Positions 35,142 through 37,903 of a stretch of 64,000 nt of DNA are shown here, in pieces. The notes beneath the pieces are model-generated. The model was not told the origin of the DNA and did no database searches. It saw only the letters and a list, made by a program, of their open reading frames with translations. The stretch covers positions 18,176,988-18,240,987 of the forward strand of contig CM049320.1 in the NCBI GenBank assembly GCA_026874595.1. Direction: 5' to 3'. A program made the position numbers and the translations under genes. Every line of letters starts with the position of its first letter. Position 1 is the first letter of the stretch. The DNA comes from Sipunculus nudus. Lineage: Eukaryota > Annelida > Sipuncula > Golfingiida > Sipunculidae.

Positions 35142-36918
35142 CCATATAAAAAGAAAGTCTATTTTCTCTGCATCTCATTCTGCAACAAAACTATATAGAT
35201 CTTTAATATAATATATGACTGAAAAACATTAAGATATATATGTATAATTGTGTATTTCACAATTAAATACACTCATTTTGCTTGGAAATAAATGTCAATC
35301 TAAATTAACTCTTTAATCGGTTAACTTAAACATTATCGTGCATCGATAAAACATACAGGTGAGACTAACATTAAAGGTCATGCAATCCAGAAGAAACTTA
35401 AAAGACATCTATATGATGTACATATCACTCTTCATGCCGTTAATTATACTACTGTAGTTCTTATAGTTAAAACACACCCTGTCATCTGGTCAAATAAGAC
35501 CAGAGTACATGAATACAACCTTGCTCATCCCCGATTAAAACTGAGTGCACTTGTCATATACCAAGCAAATTTGTGGAATTAATGTCCCCCACTTGCGCCT
35601 ATTGTTGTCTTTCATGCTTGCCTTATCAATGTGTTTTAGTTTTTAAGTTAGCCTGAAGATGTCTCCACATGTCATACTGGCTCTGTTTTACTTTTCATGG
35701 TGCCATGAAAATGTCTCCACATGTTATAATTTTGGTTGTGAAATAGGACCAAAATTTGAAAATTTTGTTTTGGAGCTGGAGAAAATAAATTTTCAAGCAG
35801 ACACTCTAAAACTGATCCCCAACAGGGTATGCATAAGAGCAATCAGAGATCAAATCTGAATGAAATTGAAAAATATTTAGGAAAGTTATCGCATTGAAAA
35901 CGAAAACCTAACAGGCGGACAGACAGAGGGACAGACAGAAAAACCCAATTCAATGTTTTCAGTTCCTTCCAAGGAAGCAGGGGACAAAAAGGAATGCATA
36001 AAACTTCCTTATGCAGTCACCCATATTACCAAAGGCATACTTGAACATCCTTGATCATTAATTTATCACATTATTTGATGGTTTTATCATTAACACCATC
36101 GAGTGCCGTTTTCATGAATCTTTTAAGGAGATATTTACCAAGGCAATCTCTCTGTATATTTCAATAATTTCAGAACAAGCTTATTAATGTGAATAATGTT
36201 TTGCACCACTCATTATATGCTTTGTGGAATATATTTCTTTTCAACAGGAAATTTCATCATAGCAAACTGAAAGGATAAGATGTCAAACGTTCCCAATAAA
36301 AATCTACGGACACAGTTTCAATTTTAATGTGCATAGTATAATATCATTAAAATCATCAGATTTATCTAAATTCCTTACATTTAGTTTCTGAATTTCCATT
36401 TACTATTGCATAATTCAAATGGACTCTTCAAATTATTCAGTATTCTGACATGCCCTGTTAGTCCATACTAGATCAATTATATAGAACTAATTCAAATTTA
36501 TTAGTAATAAAAATTAATGCAGATTTTATAAATGTTGCTCAACACTGTTTTAGAATGACAATTCCATCAAAAACTTCAAACATGCAAGGAAAGATAAATA
36601 TGTACCAATCTTTTTTCTTTAATATGATACATTTATCAATATATTACAAATAAGTAAGAACACCACACCTGTTAGAAGTTAGACTGAGGTTTTAGTGATA
36701 TATGCAGAAACACATAAAGTTCCCAGAAGCCATAGCTTGTCAGCAGAAATCCACAACCACCTCAAAATGCCGTCGTTTTACTATAACTTCCTCACCTGTG
36801 CAGTGTCTCCCATCATCAGCTAATTTGTACCCCGGAGGGCACTTACAGAAGTATGAACCGAAACTGTTACAGCACTCGCGCTCGCAACCCCCATTGTTGA
36901 ATGAGCACTCATTAACAT
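461..36918 (-). CDS. MEGF6: MEGF6-like multiple EGF-domain protein, partial gene (29 exons, both ends open)
   Basis: Hand-built gene model. Joined exons 36918 to 461 give 4335 coding bases, 1445 codons, with no stop and a matching phase at each of the 28 junctions. Residues 1-336 are eight EGF repeats of the calcium-binding class, 337-406 a linker without cysteine, and 407-1445 are 24 laminin-type EGF repeats of eight cysteines each (one has nine). In the MEGF6 family an EMI domain and EGF-CA repeats precede a long row of laminin-type EGF repeats; the product is a large secreted or matrix-associated glycoprotein of poorly known role. The EMI domain, signal peptide, start codon and stop codon are not in the part I can read. 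The linker is not something I know from vertebrate MEGF6, so a related multi-EGF protein (SCUBE, fibulin or MEGF10/11 type) or a fused model remains possible. Exon structure is well supported; the name is a best match by architecture. Confidence 0.75.
1022..1150 (-). CDS. MEGF6: Exon: laminin-type EGF repeat 23
   Basis: This 129-bp exon is phase 1 at both ends, with acceptor TTTCAG and donor GTAAGT. It has no methionine in frame near its start, so simple ORF searches miss it. The repeat reads [24 protein letters not shown], then GFMSPSC. The usual glycine between the last aromatic residue and the last cysteine (G-W/F-x-G) is replaced by serine, a small departure from the consensus. It joins the neighbouring repeats in frame on both sides. 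Confidence 0.92.
1151..2247. other. Intron, no recognisable content
   Basis: A 1.1-kb AT-rich intron between repeats 22 and 23. It has short homopolymer runs (a nine-G run near 1394) but no exon, tandem repeat or mobile-element end that I can recognise. Confidence 0.5.
2248..2376 (-). CDS. MEGF6: Exon: laminin-type EGF repeat 22
   Basis: This 129-bp exon is phase 1 at both ends, with acceptor TTTTCAG and donor GTAGGT. The repeat opens [10 protein letters not shown], then [19 protein letters not shown] and GDRCED. All eight cysteines and the G-F-M-G turn are present. It follows the two-repeat exon at 2810-3067 and precedes the exon at 1022-1150. Confidence 0.93.
2810..3067 (-). CDS. MEGF6: Exon: laminin-type EGF repeats 20 and 21
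   Basis: This 258-bp exon (86 codons, exactly two 43-codon units) has acceptor TTTACAG and donor GTGGGT, phase 1 at both ends. The first repeat opens [10 protein letters not shown] and includes the sequon NGT; the second opens [10 protein letters not shown] and includes NAS. Both keep eight cysteines. The second has a distinctive CCQC, with one cysteine displaced relative to the usual GxCxC. The longest ATG-initiated frame over this exon is in the wrong register and should not be used. Confidence 0.92.
3637..3897 (-). CDS. MEGF6: Exon: laminin-type EGF repeats 18 and 19
   Basis: This 261-bp exon has acceptor TTACAG before GTTGTGAACC and donor GTAACA, phase 1 at both ends. The first repeat is [10 protein letters not shown] with [10 protein letters not shown] and [10 protein letters not shown]; the second is [10 protein letters not shown] with a one-residue insertion in the [10 protein letters not shown] loop, then [10 protein letters not shown]. 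Each has eight cysteines. The insertion explains why the exon is three bases longer than two standard units. Confidence 0.93.
3898..5356. other. Intron, no recognisable content
   Basis: A 1.46-kb AT-rich intron. I see no exon-like segment with flanking splice sites and no clear repeat. Plus-strand open frames near 4218 and 5080 look like chance frames in AT-rich DNA. Confidence 0.45.
5357..5485 (-). CDS. MEGF6: Exon: laminin-type EGF repeat 17
   Basis: This 129-bp exon is phase 1 at both ends, with acceptor TTTCCAG and donor GTAAGT. The repeat opens [10 protein letters not shown], then [19 protein letters not shown] and RGRGC. It is unusually basic (KSGRRGRGC) and has arginine where most repeats have tryptophan or phenylalanine after the last-loop glycine. 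It has no methionine-led frame, so it is visible only from splice sites and the cysteine pattern. Confidence 0.92.
5486..7521. other. Intron carrying a (GGAC)n-tailed element
   Basis: A 2.0-kb intron. Its right half is a repeat element described separately (6134-7142). The remaining sequence is AT-rich with nothing I recognise. Confidence 0.5.
6134..7142. mobile_element. Non-autonomous element with 11-bp inverted ends, 304-bp tandem units and (GGAC)n
   Basis: The left end reads AGCCCTCAGCC at 6134-6144 and its reverse complement lies at 7132-7142. Inside are three diverged copies of a unit of about 304 bp; the landmark TCAAGGTCACCCATCTT recurs at about 6341, 6644 and 6948 (the last copy with one change). 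A run of GGAC follows at about 7073-7100. The last 30 bases form a hairpin whose two arms both repeat the left terminus. No transposase frame is present, so it must have been moved by enzymes supplied elsewhere. The class is uncertain: pearl-like and Helitron or Helentron-derived elements of bivalves are candidates. Confidence 0.6.
7522..7650 (-). CDS. MEGF6: Exon: laminin-type EGF repeat 16
   Basis: This 129-bp exon is phase 1 at both ends, with acceptor ATTACAG and donor GTAAGC. The repeat opens [10 protein letters not shown] and ends [12 protein letters not shown]. In the middle it has CHHVSG in place of the common CDxVTG, a feature shared only with repeat 13 (11162-11287). All eight cysteines are kept. 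The frame stays open into the intron, which makes the apparent ORF much longer than the exon. Confidence 0.93.
8141..8269 (-). CDS. MEGF6: Exon: laminin-type EGF repeat 15
   Basis: This 129-bp exon is phase 1 at both ends, with acceptor CCTTCAG and donor GTGATT. The repeat opens [10 protein letters not shown], then [18 protein letters not shown] and GWRGRYCDK, a close match to the consensus for this row. It joins repeat 14 (8605-8733) and repeat 16 in frame. Confidence 0.93.
8605..8733 (-). CDS. MEGF6: Exon: laminin-type EGF repeat 14
   Basis: This 129-bp exon is phase 1 at both ends, with acceptor ATTGTAG and donor GTAAGT. The repeat opens [10 protein letters not shown], then [18 protein letters not shown] and GYSGAKC. 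All eight cysteines are in place. The intron on its 5' (right) side holds the 2-kb inverted-repeat element at 8859-10878. Confidence 0.93.
8859..10878. mobile_element. 2.0-kb DNA element with inverted repeats of about 270 bp built from GATC palindromes
   Basis: The left end starts TATATGTCAAGGCCC at 8859 and the right end finishes with its exact reverse complement at 10878. The inverted arms run to about 9130 and from about 10608. Inside each arm, short palindromes recur: AGATCTTAGATCT or AGATCTAAGATCT, GCGATCGC, and GGCCGGCC-like cores. The arms are far more GC-rich than the 1.5-kb AT-rich centre, which has no frame longer than about 70 codons. This is the layout of a non-autonomous foldback or long-inverted-repeat transposon. 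A TA or TATA target duplication may be hidden in the palindromic ends. I cannot place it in a known superfamily. Confidence 0.75.
11162..11287 (-). CDS. MEGF6: Exon: laminin-type EGF repeat 13
   Basis: This 126-bp exon (42 codons, one short of standard) is phase 1 at both ends, with acceptor TTTTCCAG and donor GTAGGA. The repeat opens [10 protein letters not shown], then [17 protein letters not shown] and GWTGLAC. The loop before CHH is one residue short. The HH pair replaces the usual D-x, as in repeat 16. Confidence 0.92.
11288..11865. other. Intron with a cluster of GGTTT-AAACC palindromes
   Basis: A 578-bp intron. Palindromic or near-palindromic GGTTT-AAACC motifs occur at about 11513, 11613 and 11745, with a related GGTTTGAATCC at 11593. 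Nothing else stands out. Confidence 0.4.
11866..12252 (-). CDS. MEGF6: Exon: laminin-type EGF repeats 10, 11 and 12
   Basis: This 387-bp exon is exactly three 43-codon units, with acceptor CTACAG before AGTGTAAAAA and donor GTAGGT, phase 1 at both ends. The three repeats open [20 protein letters not shown] and [10 protein letters not shown]; each has eight cysteines and a GW-x-G turn. It is the largest exon in the window and the only one with three repeats. The repeats are similar but not identical, so this looks like an old fused exon or lost introns rather than a recent duplication. Confidence 0.94.
12651..12779 (-). CDS. MEGF6: Exon: laminin-type EGF repeat 9
   Basis: This 129-bp exon is phase 1 at both ends, with acceptor TTTTCAG and donor GTGAGT. 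The repeat opens [10 protein letters not shown], then [18 protein letters not shown] and GWRGKGC. It has no in-frame methionine and is seen only from the cysteine pattern and splice sites. It links repeat 8 (13167-13295) to the three-repeat exon in frame. Confidence 0.92.
13167..13295 (-). CDS. MEGF6: Exon: laminin-type EGF repeat 8
   Basis: This 129-bp exon is phase 1 at both ends, with acceptor TAACAG and donor GTAAGT. The repeat opens [10 protein letters not shown], then [18 protein letters not shown] and GWMGQIC, with eight cysteines. It is close in sequence to the first two repeats of the three-repeat exon, which also have CDHV. Confidence 0.93.
13296..13928. other. Intron with an unexplained 117-codon antisense open frame
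   Basis: A 633-bp intron. On the plus strand, 13465-13818 is open from ATG to stop for 117 codons, unusually long for this AT-rich DNA. The translation starts [12 protein letters not shown] and resembles nothing I know. No promoter or splice context is obvious, so I list it here rather than as a gene. Confidence 0.35.
13929..14057 (-). CDS. MEGF6: Exon: laminin-type EGF repeat 7
   Basis: This 129-bp exon is phase 1 at both ends, with acceptor TCTGTAG and donor GTGAGA. The repeat opens [10 protein letters not shown], then [18 protein letters not shown] and GWFGPRC. It has eight cysteines and no in-frame methionine start. It joins repeats 6 and 8 in frame. Confidence 0.92.
14058..14747. other. 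Intron, no recognisable content
   Basis: A 690-bp AT-rich intron. A loose direct repeat of about 100 bp occurs near its start (AGCCTAC-AG-GGCCAT at about 14053 and 14167). Nothing else is recognisable. Confidence 0.4.
14748..14873 (-). CDS. MEGF6: Exon: laminin-type EGF repeat 6
   Basis: This 126-bp exon (42 codons) is phase 1 at both ends. The donor is GTAAGC; the acceptor is TATAAAG, which lacks the usual pyrimidine tract and is the weakest acceptor in the row. The repeat opens [10 protein letters not shown], then [17 protein letters not shown] and GKRGQDC. It is unusually basic and lacks the aromatic residue before glycine in its first loop. All eight cysteines are kept. Confidence 0.88.
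15222..15408 (-). CDS. MEGF6: Exon: end of EGF repeat 4 plus all of repeat 5
   Basis: This 187-bp exon has acceptor TTTCAG before AATGGTACATG and donor GTAAGT. It starts in phase 0 and ends in phase 1. It completes repeat 4 ([15 protein letters not shown], with an NGT sequon) and then encodes repeat 5, which opens [10 protein letters not shown]. Repeat 5 has CLRDC where other repeats have CxC, a two-residue insertion. The phase-0 start matches only the exon at 16219-16421, confirming the join. Confidence 0.9.
15409..16218. other. Intron, no recognisable content
   Basis: An 810-bp phase-0 intron that splits repeat 4. It has two short direct copies of an AAAAAGAGTGA motif near 15530 and 15858, otherwise AT-rich DNA with nothing recognisable. 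Confidence 0.4.
16219..16421 (-). CDS. MEGF6: Exon: most of EGF repeat 3 plus the first part of repeat 4
   Basis: This 203-bp exon has acceptor CCTACAG before GTTACTATGG (phase 1) and donor GTAAGA (phase 0). It begins inside repeat 3, after its first cysteine, and breaks off inside repeat 4 after CNGCDAK. Repeat 3 has CPNQC in place of CxC. Repeat 4 carries nine cysteines rather than eight because of the added CNGC, so its disulphide pattern may differ. The open frame runs well past the true acceptor into the intron, so the exon start must be taken from the splice site. Confidence 0.88.
16916..17045 (-). CDS. MEGF6: Exon: most of EGF repeat 2 plus the start of repeat 3
   Basis: This 130-bp exon has acceptor TTTGTAG before GGTACATTCG (phase 0) and donor GTAGGA (phase 1). 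It starts after the first cysteine of repeat 2 ([32 protein letters not shown]) and ends with GCQPG, the opening of repeat 3. Intron positions are therefore shifted by a few residues relative to the domain edges used elsewhere in the gene. Confidence 0.87.
17046..18384. other. Intron, no recognisable content
   Basis: A 1.34-kb phase-0 intron. A 78-codon plus-strand open frame at 17096-17332 has no known motif. I see no mobile-element ends. Confidence 0.4.
18385..18527 (-). CDS. MEGF6: Exon: EGF repeat 1 plus the first residues of repeat 2
   Basis: This 143-bp exon has acceptor ATTTCAG (phase 1). To match the phase-0 start of the next exon the donor must be TCG before GTTGGT, a poor donor; a nearby GTAGCC four bases on would break the frame. 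Repeat 1 opens [10 protein letters not shown], has CAMC instead of CxC, then [12 protein letters not shown]. The exon ends with CTS, which supplies the first cysteine of repeat 2 (CTS then GTFGDGC), a good fit to the family. The low end of the exon is therefore inferred, not certain. Confidence 0.8.
18528..20368. other. Long intron on the right of the laminin-type EGF block
   Basis: A 1.84-kb AT-rich intron between the short linker exon and repeat 1. I see no exon with good splice sites and no clear repeat element. Confidence 0.4.
20369..20431 (-). CDS. MEGF6: Short exon: second part of the cysteine-free linker
   Basis: This 63-bp exon is phase 1 at both ends, with acceptor GTGACAG before CCACAGTTAAG and donor GTAAAA. 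It encodes about 21 residues including [20 protein letters not shown], acidic with several prolines and no cysteine. It is flanked by long introns (1.8 and 2.6 kb) and fits the frame on both sides. Being symmetric, it could be skipped without a frameshift. The call rests on splice sites, frame and the continuity of linker-like composition, not on a known domain. Confidence 0.7.
20432..23072. other. Long intron between the two linker exons
   Basis: A 2.6-kb AT-rich intron. A possible 21-bp micro-exon at 22177-22197 is listed under findings. Otherwise I recognise no exon or mobile element. Confidence 0.4.
23073..23219 (-). CDS. MEGF6: Exon: first part of the cysteine-free linker
   Basis: This 147-bp exon (49 codons) is phase 1 at both ends, with donor GTAGGG and acceptor ATAATAG before ATGATGATTC. 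It encodes an acidic start ([10 protein letters not shown]), a proline-rich middle ([14 protein letters not shown]) and a charged end ([13 protein letters not shown]). It has no cysteine and looks like a flexible or extended spacer between the calcium-binding EGF row and the laminin-type EGF row. Its GC content is higher than the surrounding intron, which supports coding. The acceptor lacks a strong pyrimidine tract. Confidence 0.75.
23220..25743. other. Long intron with a short tandem duplication
   Basis: A 2.5-kb AT-rich intron. Near its right end, 25089-25190 holds two copies of a unit of about 52 bp (ACAAAAAAAAGCCTAT then CACTTCACGTGACC). No exon is recognisable elsewhere. Confidence 0.4.
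25089..25190. repeat. Two-copy tandem duplication of about 52 bp
   Basis: The segment starting ACAAAAAAAAGCCTAT and ending CTTGGGGGTTTGC occurs twice in direct succession with only a few differences. Each copy contains CACGTG, the E-box core, in the context TTCACGTGACC. Confidence 0.75.
25744..25869 (-). CDS. MEGF6: Exon: calcium-binding EGF repeat 8
   Basis: This 126-bp exon is phase 1 at both ends, with acceptor TTTCAG and donor GTGAGC. It begins [12 protein letters not shown], the D-x-D-E start of a calcium-binding EGF, followed by [12 protein letters not shown], which fits the Asp/Asn beta-hydroxylation consensus C-x-[DN]-x4-[FY]-x-C-x-C, and RRSC near the end. It has six cysteines. It is the last repeat before the linker. 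Confidence 0.93.
26311..26455. repeat. (CT)n-rich low-complexity tract next to an exon donor
   Basis: Long pyrimidine runs (TCTCTC, TCTGTCTG, TTTTTT) fill about 145 bp. On the transcribed minus strand this is a purine run that starts a few bases after the GTAAGT donor of the exon at 26467-26589. Translating through it creates a false basic tail of repeated RE and KK residues. Confidence 0.85.
26467..26589 (-). CDS. MEGF6: Exon: calcium-binding EGF repeat 7
   Basis: This 123-bp exon is phase 1 at both ends, with acceptor TTTGCAG and donor GTAAGT. It begins [12 protein letters not shown], then [12 protein letters not shown] (matching the hydroxylation consensus) and SDSCKC. The CC pair and the final CKC differ from the NGGC-type neighbours, giving eight cysteines. 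The purine tract just past the donor is intronic. Confidence 0.92.
27172..27309 (-). CDS. MEGF6: Exon: EGF repeat 6, calcium-site residues lost
   Basis: This 138-bp exon (46 codons) is phase 1 at both ends, with acceptor TTTGTAG before GAATTGATA and donor GTCAGA. The donor is weaker than a GTACTG a few bases on but is the one that keeps phase. The repeat reads [26 protein letters not shown] and RSC. The D-x-D-E start is replaced by VIDA and the hydroxylated Asn and aromatic residue are missing, so calcium binding is doubtful. It starts with five extra residues. Confidence 0.88.
27310..28035. other. Intron left of the 180-bp repeat array, no recognisable content
   Basis: AT-rich intron sequence with no exon or repeat that I can recognise. 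Confidence 0.4.
28036..29569. mobile_element. Element with eight tandem units of about 180 bp and 11-bp inverted ends
   Basis: The left end ATGCCCCCGCC (28036-28046) is matched by its reverse complement at 29559-29569. Between them the landmark AACTCGATCTGTAAC recurs at about 28141, 28321, 28501, 28663, 28843, 29023, 29203 (mutated) and 29385, a period of 180 bp with one copy of 162. A GGAA/GGAC-rich tract lies at about 29489-29515, and the right end is a hairpin whose arms repeat the left terminus. It looks like a non-autonomous element with an internal satellite. No enzyme is encoded. Confidence 0.7.
29659..29781 (-). CDS. MEGF6: Exon: calcium-binding EGF repeat 5
   Basis: This 123-bp exon is phase 1 at both ends, with acceptor TTTTCAG and donor GTAAGT. 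The repeat begins [12 protein letters not shown] (with an NTS sequon), then [12 protein letters not shown] (hydroxylation consensus) and GRKC. Six cysteines are present. The longest methionine-led frame here is out of register; the phase given by the splice sites is the one that continues from repeat 4. Confidence 0.92.
29782..30597. other. Intron, no recognisable content
   Basis: An 816-bp AT-rich intron with no exon or repeat that I can recognise. Confidence 0.4.
30598..30720 (-). CDS. MEGF6: Exon: EGF repeat 4, non-canonical calcium site
   Basis: This 123-bp exon is phase 1 at both ends, with acceptor TTTTTAG and donor GTAACG. The repeat reads [23 protein letters not shown] and KTC, with six cysteines. 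The D-x-D-E start is SDP and the aromatic residue of the hydroxylation site is valine, so it resembles SCUBE or CUB-EGF type repeats more than a full calcium-binding EGF. It has no in-frame methionine. Confidence 0.9.
30721..31261. other. Intron, no recognisable content
   Basis: A 541-bp AT-rich intron. A short tandem GAATTGCATTGAATTGCA lies near 30840. Nothing else is recognised. Confidence 0.4.
31262..31390 (-). CDS. MEGF6: Exon: EGF repeat 3, non-canonical calcium site
   Basis: This 129-bp exon is phase 1 at both ends, with acceptor CCTTCAG and donor GTAAGT. The repeat reads [12 protein letters not shown], then [13 protein letters not shown] (one residue longer than usual between these cysteines) and RAC. 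The D-x-D-E motif is absent. It has six cysteines and no in-frame methionine. The neighbouring intron to the right contains the first 1.9-kb repeat copy. Confidence 0.9.
31731..33646. mobile_element. 1.9-kb interspersed element, copy 1
   Basis: The sequence from AACAAGGGACCTATGGGTCA to the terminal AGCTGAGCTAAAAA is repeated almost base for base at 37904-39821, differing by a few per cent. Near the left end is GCTCAGCTGAC (31755); the right end has a (GGAC)n tract and a near-perfect hairpin at 33612-33642 whose arms match that motif. It contains a 28-G run. No transposase or reverse transcriptase frame is seen; a 31-codon open stretch with splice-like flanks lies at about 32811-32905. It is probably non-autonomous and of the (GGAC)n-tailed class common in bivalves. 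Confidence 0.75.
32740..32776 (+). repeat. Poly-G tract (28 G, one A, 8 G)
   Basis: This run lies inside element copy 1; copy 2 has 20 G at the same place (38901-38920). The reverse strand gives the false polyproline frames seen here. Such a run can form G-quadruplexes and is prone to length error in assemblies. Confidence 0.85.
34090..34212 (-). CDS. MEGF6: Exon: calcium-binding EGF repeat 2
   Basis: This 123-bp exon is phase 1 at both ends, with acceptor AAATTAG and donor GTAAGT. The repeat reads [12 protein letters not shown], then [12 protein letters not shown] (hydroxylation consensus) and GRSC. It is a canonical calcium-binding EGF with six cysteines. The longest frames over it on either strand are in the wrong register. 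Confidence 0.92.
   Translation of the reverse strand: MLTSARTTMEDANTRVVTQREATRVNVRTGISCMLTGDHA
34213..35582. other. Intron with a TA microsatellite
   Basis: AT-rich intron. A (TA)n run lies at about 35082-35140. No exon is recognised. Confidence 0.45.
35082..35140. repeat. (TA)n microsatellite
   Basis: About 58 bp of TA dinucleotides with one interruption (AAATA). Confidence 0.9.
35583..35986. mobile_element. Short (GGAC)n-tailed element
   Basis: The left end TGTCCCCCACTTG is matched imperfectly by the inverted right end GAAGCAGGGGACA. A GGACAGACAGAGGGACAGACAG tract precedes a right-end hairpin (TTCAGTTCCTTCC then AAGGAAGC). It is about 400 bp with no coding capacity. It has the same end plan as the larger elements in this gene. 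Confidence 0.5.
35987..36795. other. Intron, no recognisable content
   Basis: About 810 bp of AT-rich intron between the short element and the last exon seen. Nothing is recognised. Confidence 0.4.
36796..36918 (-). CDS. MEGF6: Exon: calcium-binding EGF repeat 1 (first exon visible)
   Basis: This 123-bp exon is phase 1 at both ends, with acceptor TTCTCCAG and donor GTGAGG. The repeat reads [12 protein letters not shown], then [12 protein letters not shown] (hydroxylation consensus) and GRHC, with one extra cysteine (ECCN). Because it opens in phase 1 after a good acceptor, at least one coding exon must lie further right; I could not find it within the window. Confidence 0.92.
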
Positions 36919-37903
36919 CTGGAGAATGGGGAATATTACAATGTATGACATCACTCATGCAAAATAAATTAAAGAAAAGAAATCTTTAAATTCCCCATTT
37001 CCTGAGATTTAAATAAGATTTCAATCTATTAAATGTATGAAATCATAATATAATATGAAATGGGAAAGTACAAATTCACAATAGTTCTTCCCTACCTTCA
37101 TCCTCTAAGTGACTCTCACTCAAAGGCTTTTTGAGATCTAAATTTGACACTGATATAAGTCAACAGTACTATAATTTTCTTGAAGCAAAGGGAATCTAAT
37201 AACAAAAATAAGAAAAGATAACTGATATATTTGTGAGACAAATGTGATAAAAAAGCTCAATAAAGAAAGGAAAAATAATTAAAATATTTAGCAAATGAAA
37301 GCAATTAATATATATATGGTATTAACAAAGGTAAAAAGCCAGAGGTAGCTGGCAGAAAGCTGCAGAGAAAAGCGACATAGTTCTTAATGATTTACTTTCA
37401 GCAACATTTGTTAGGCAGCAGCTTAAGATGAACTATGAATTTTGTTCTCACAAAATTGATATAAGTATTCACAGTTCTTTCCTTTGCACTGATCCCTGGC
37501 TGCATGCTGTTGATCTGAATGTATTGTAAATGGTGTAAATTGACAAGGTGTGTGGAGTATATAAAAACATATTTCTATAGACACTATAGACACAGTGTCT
37601 GAGGTGCTTTTTTTAGGAGATCGAGAATTGTTGTGTAAATTAAAAAGATGTTCTGTATAAAATCCAAGTTACATCAAACATACTATAGCTTCAATCATGT
37701 GAGGGCTTTTTATATCATTGGAATATGGTTTATTTATTTTTCATGATGTATAAAAAAAGTCTTCTTTCTCTCTTTCTCTGTTTTTACCGTTTTCTCTCTT
37801 TTTCTTTTTTCTCTCTCACTCTCTCTATCTTTCTCTCTCTCTCTCCCTCTTTTGGGGTATTTGTTAAGGTGTGTTGTATGTATGTACCTGTGCCAAGTGT
37901 CAG
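36919..37903. other. Probable intron with a (CT)n tract
   Basis: AT-rich sequence with a pyrimidine-rich run at about 37761-37852 (TCTCTTTCTC repeats). No exon is recognised. Confidence 0.45.
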
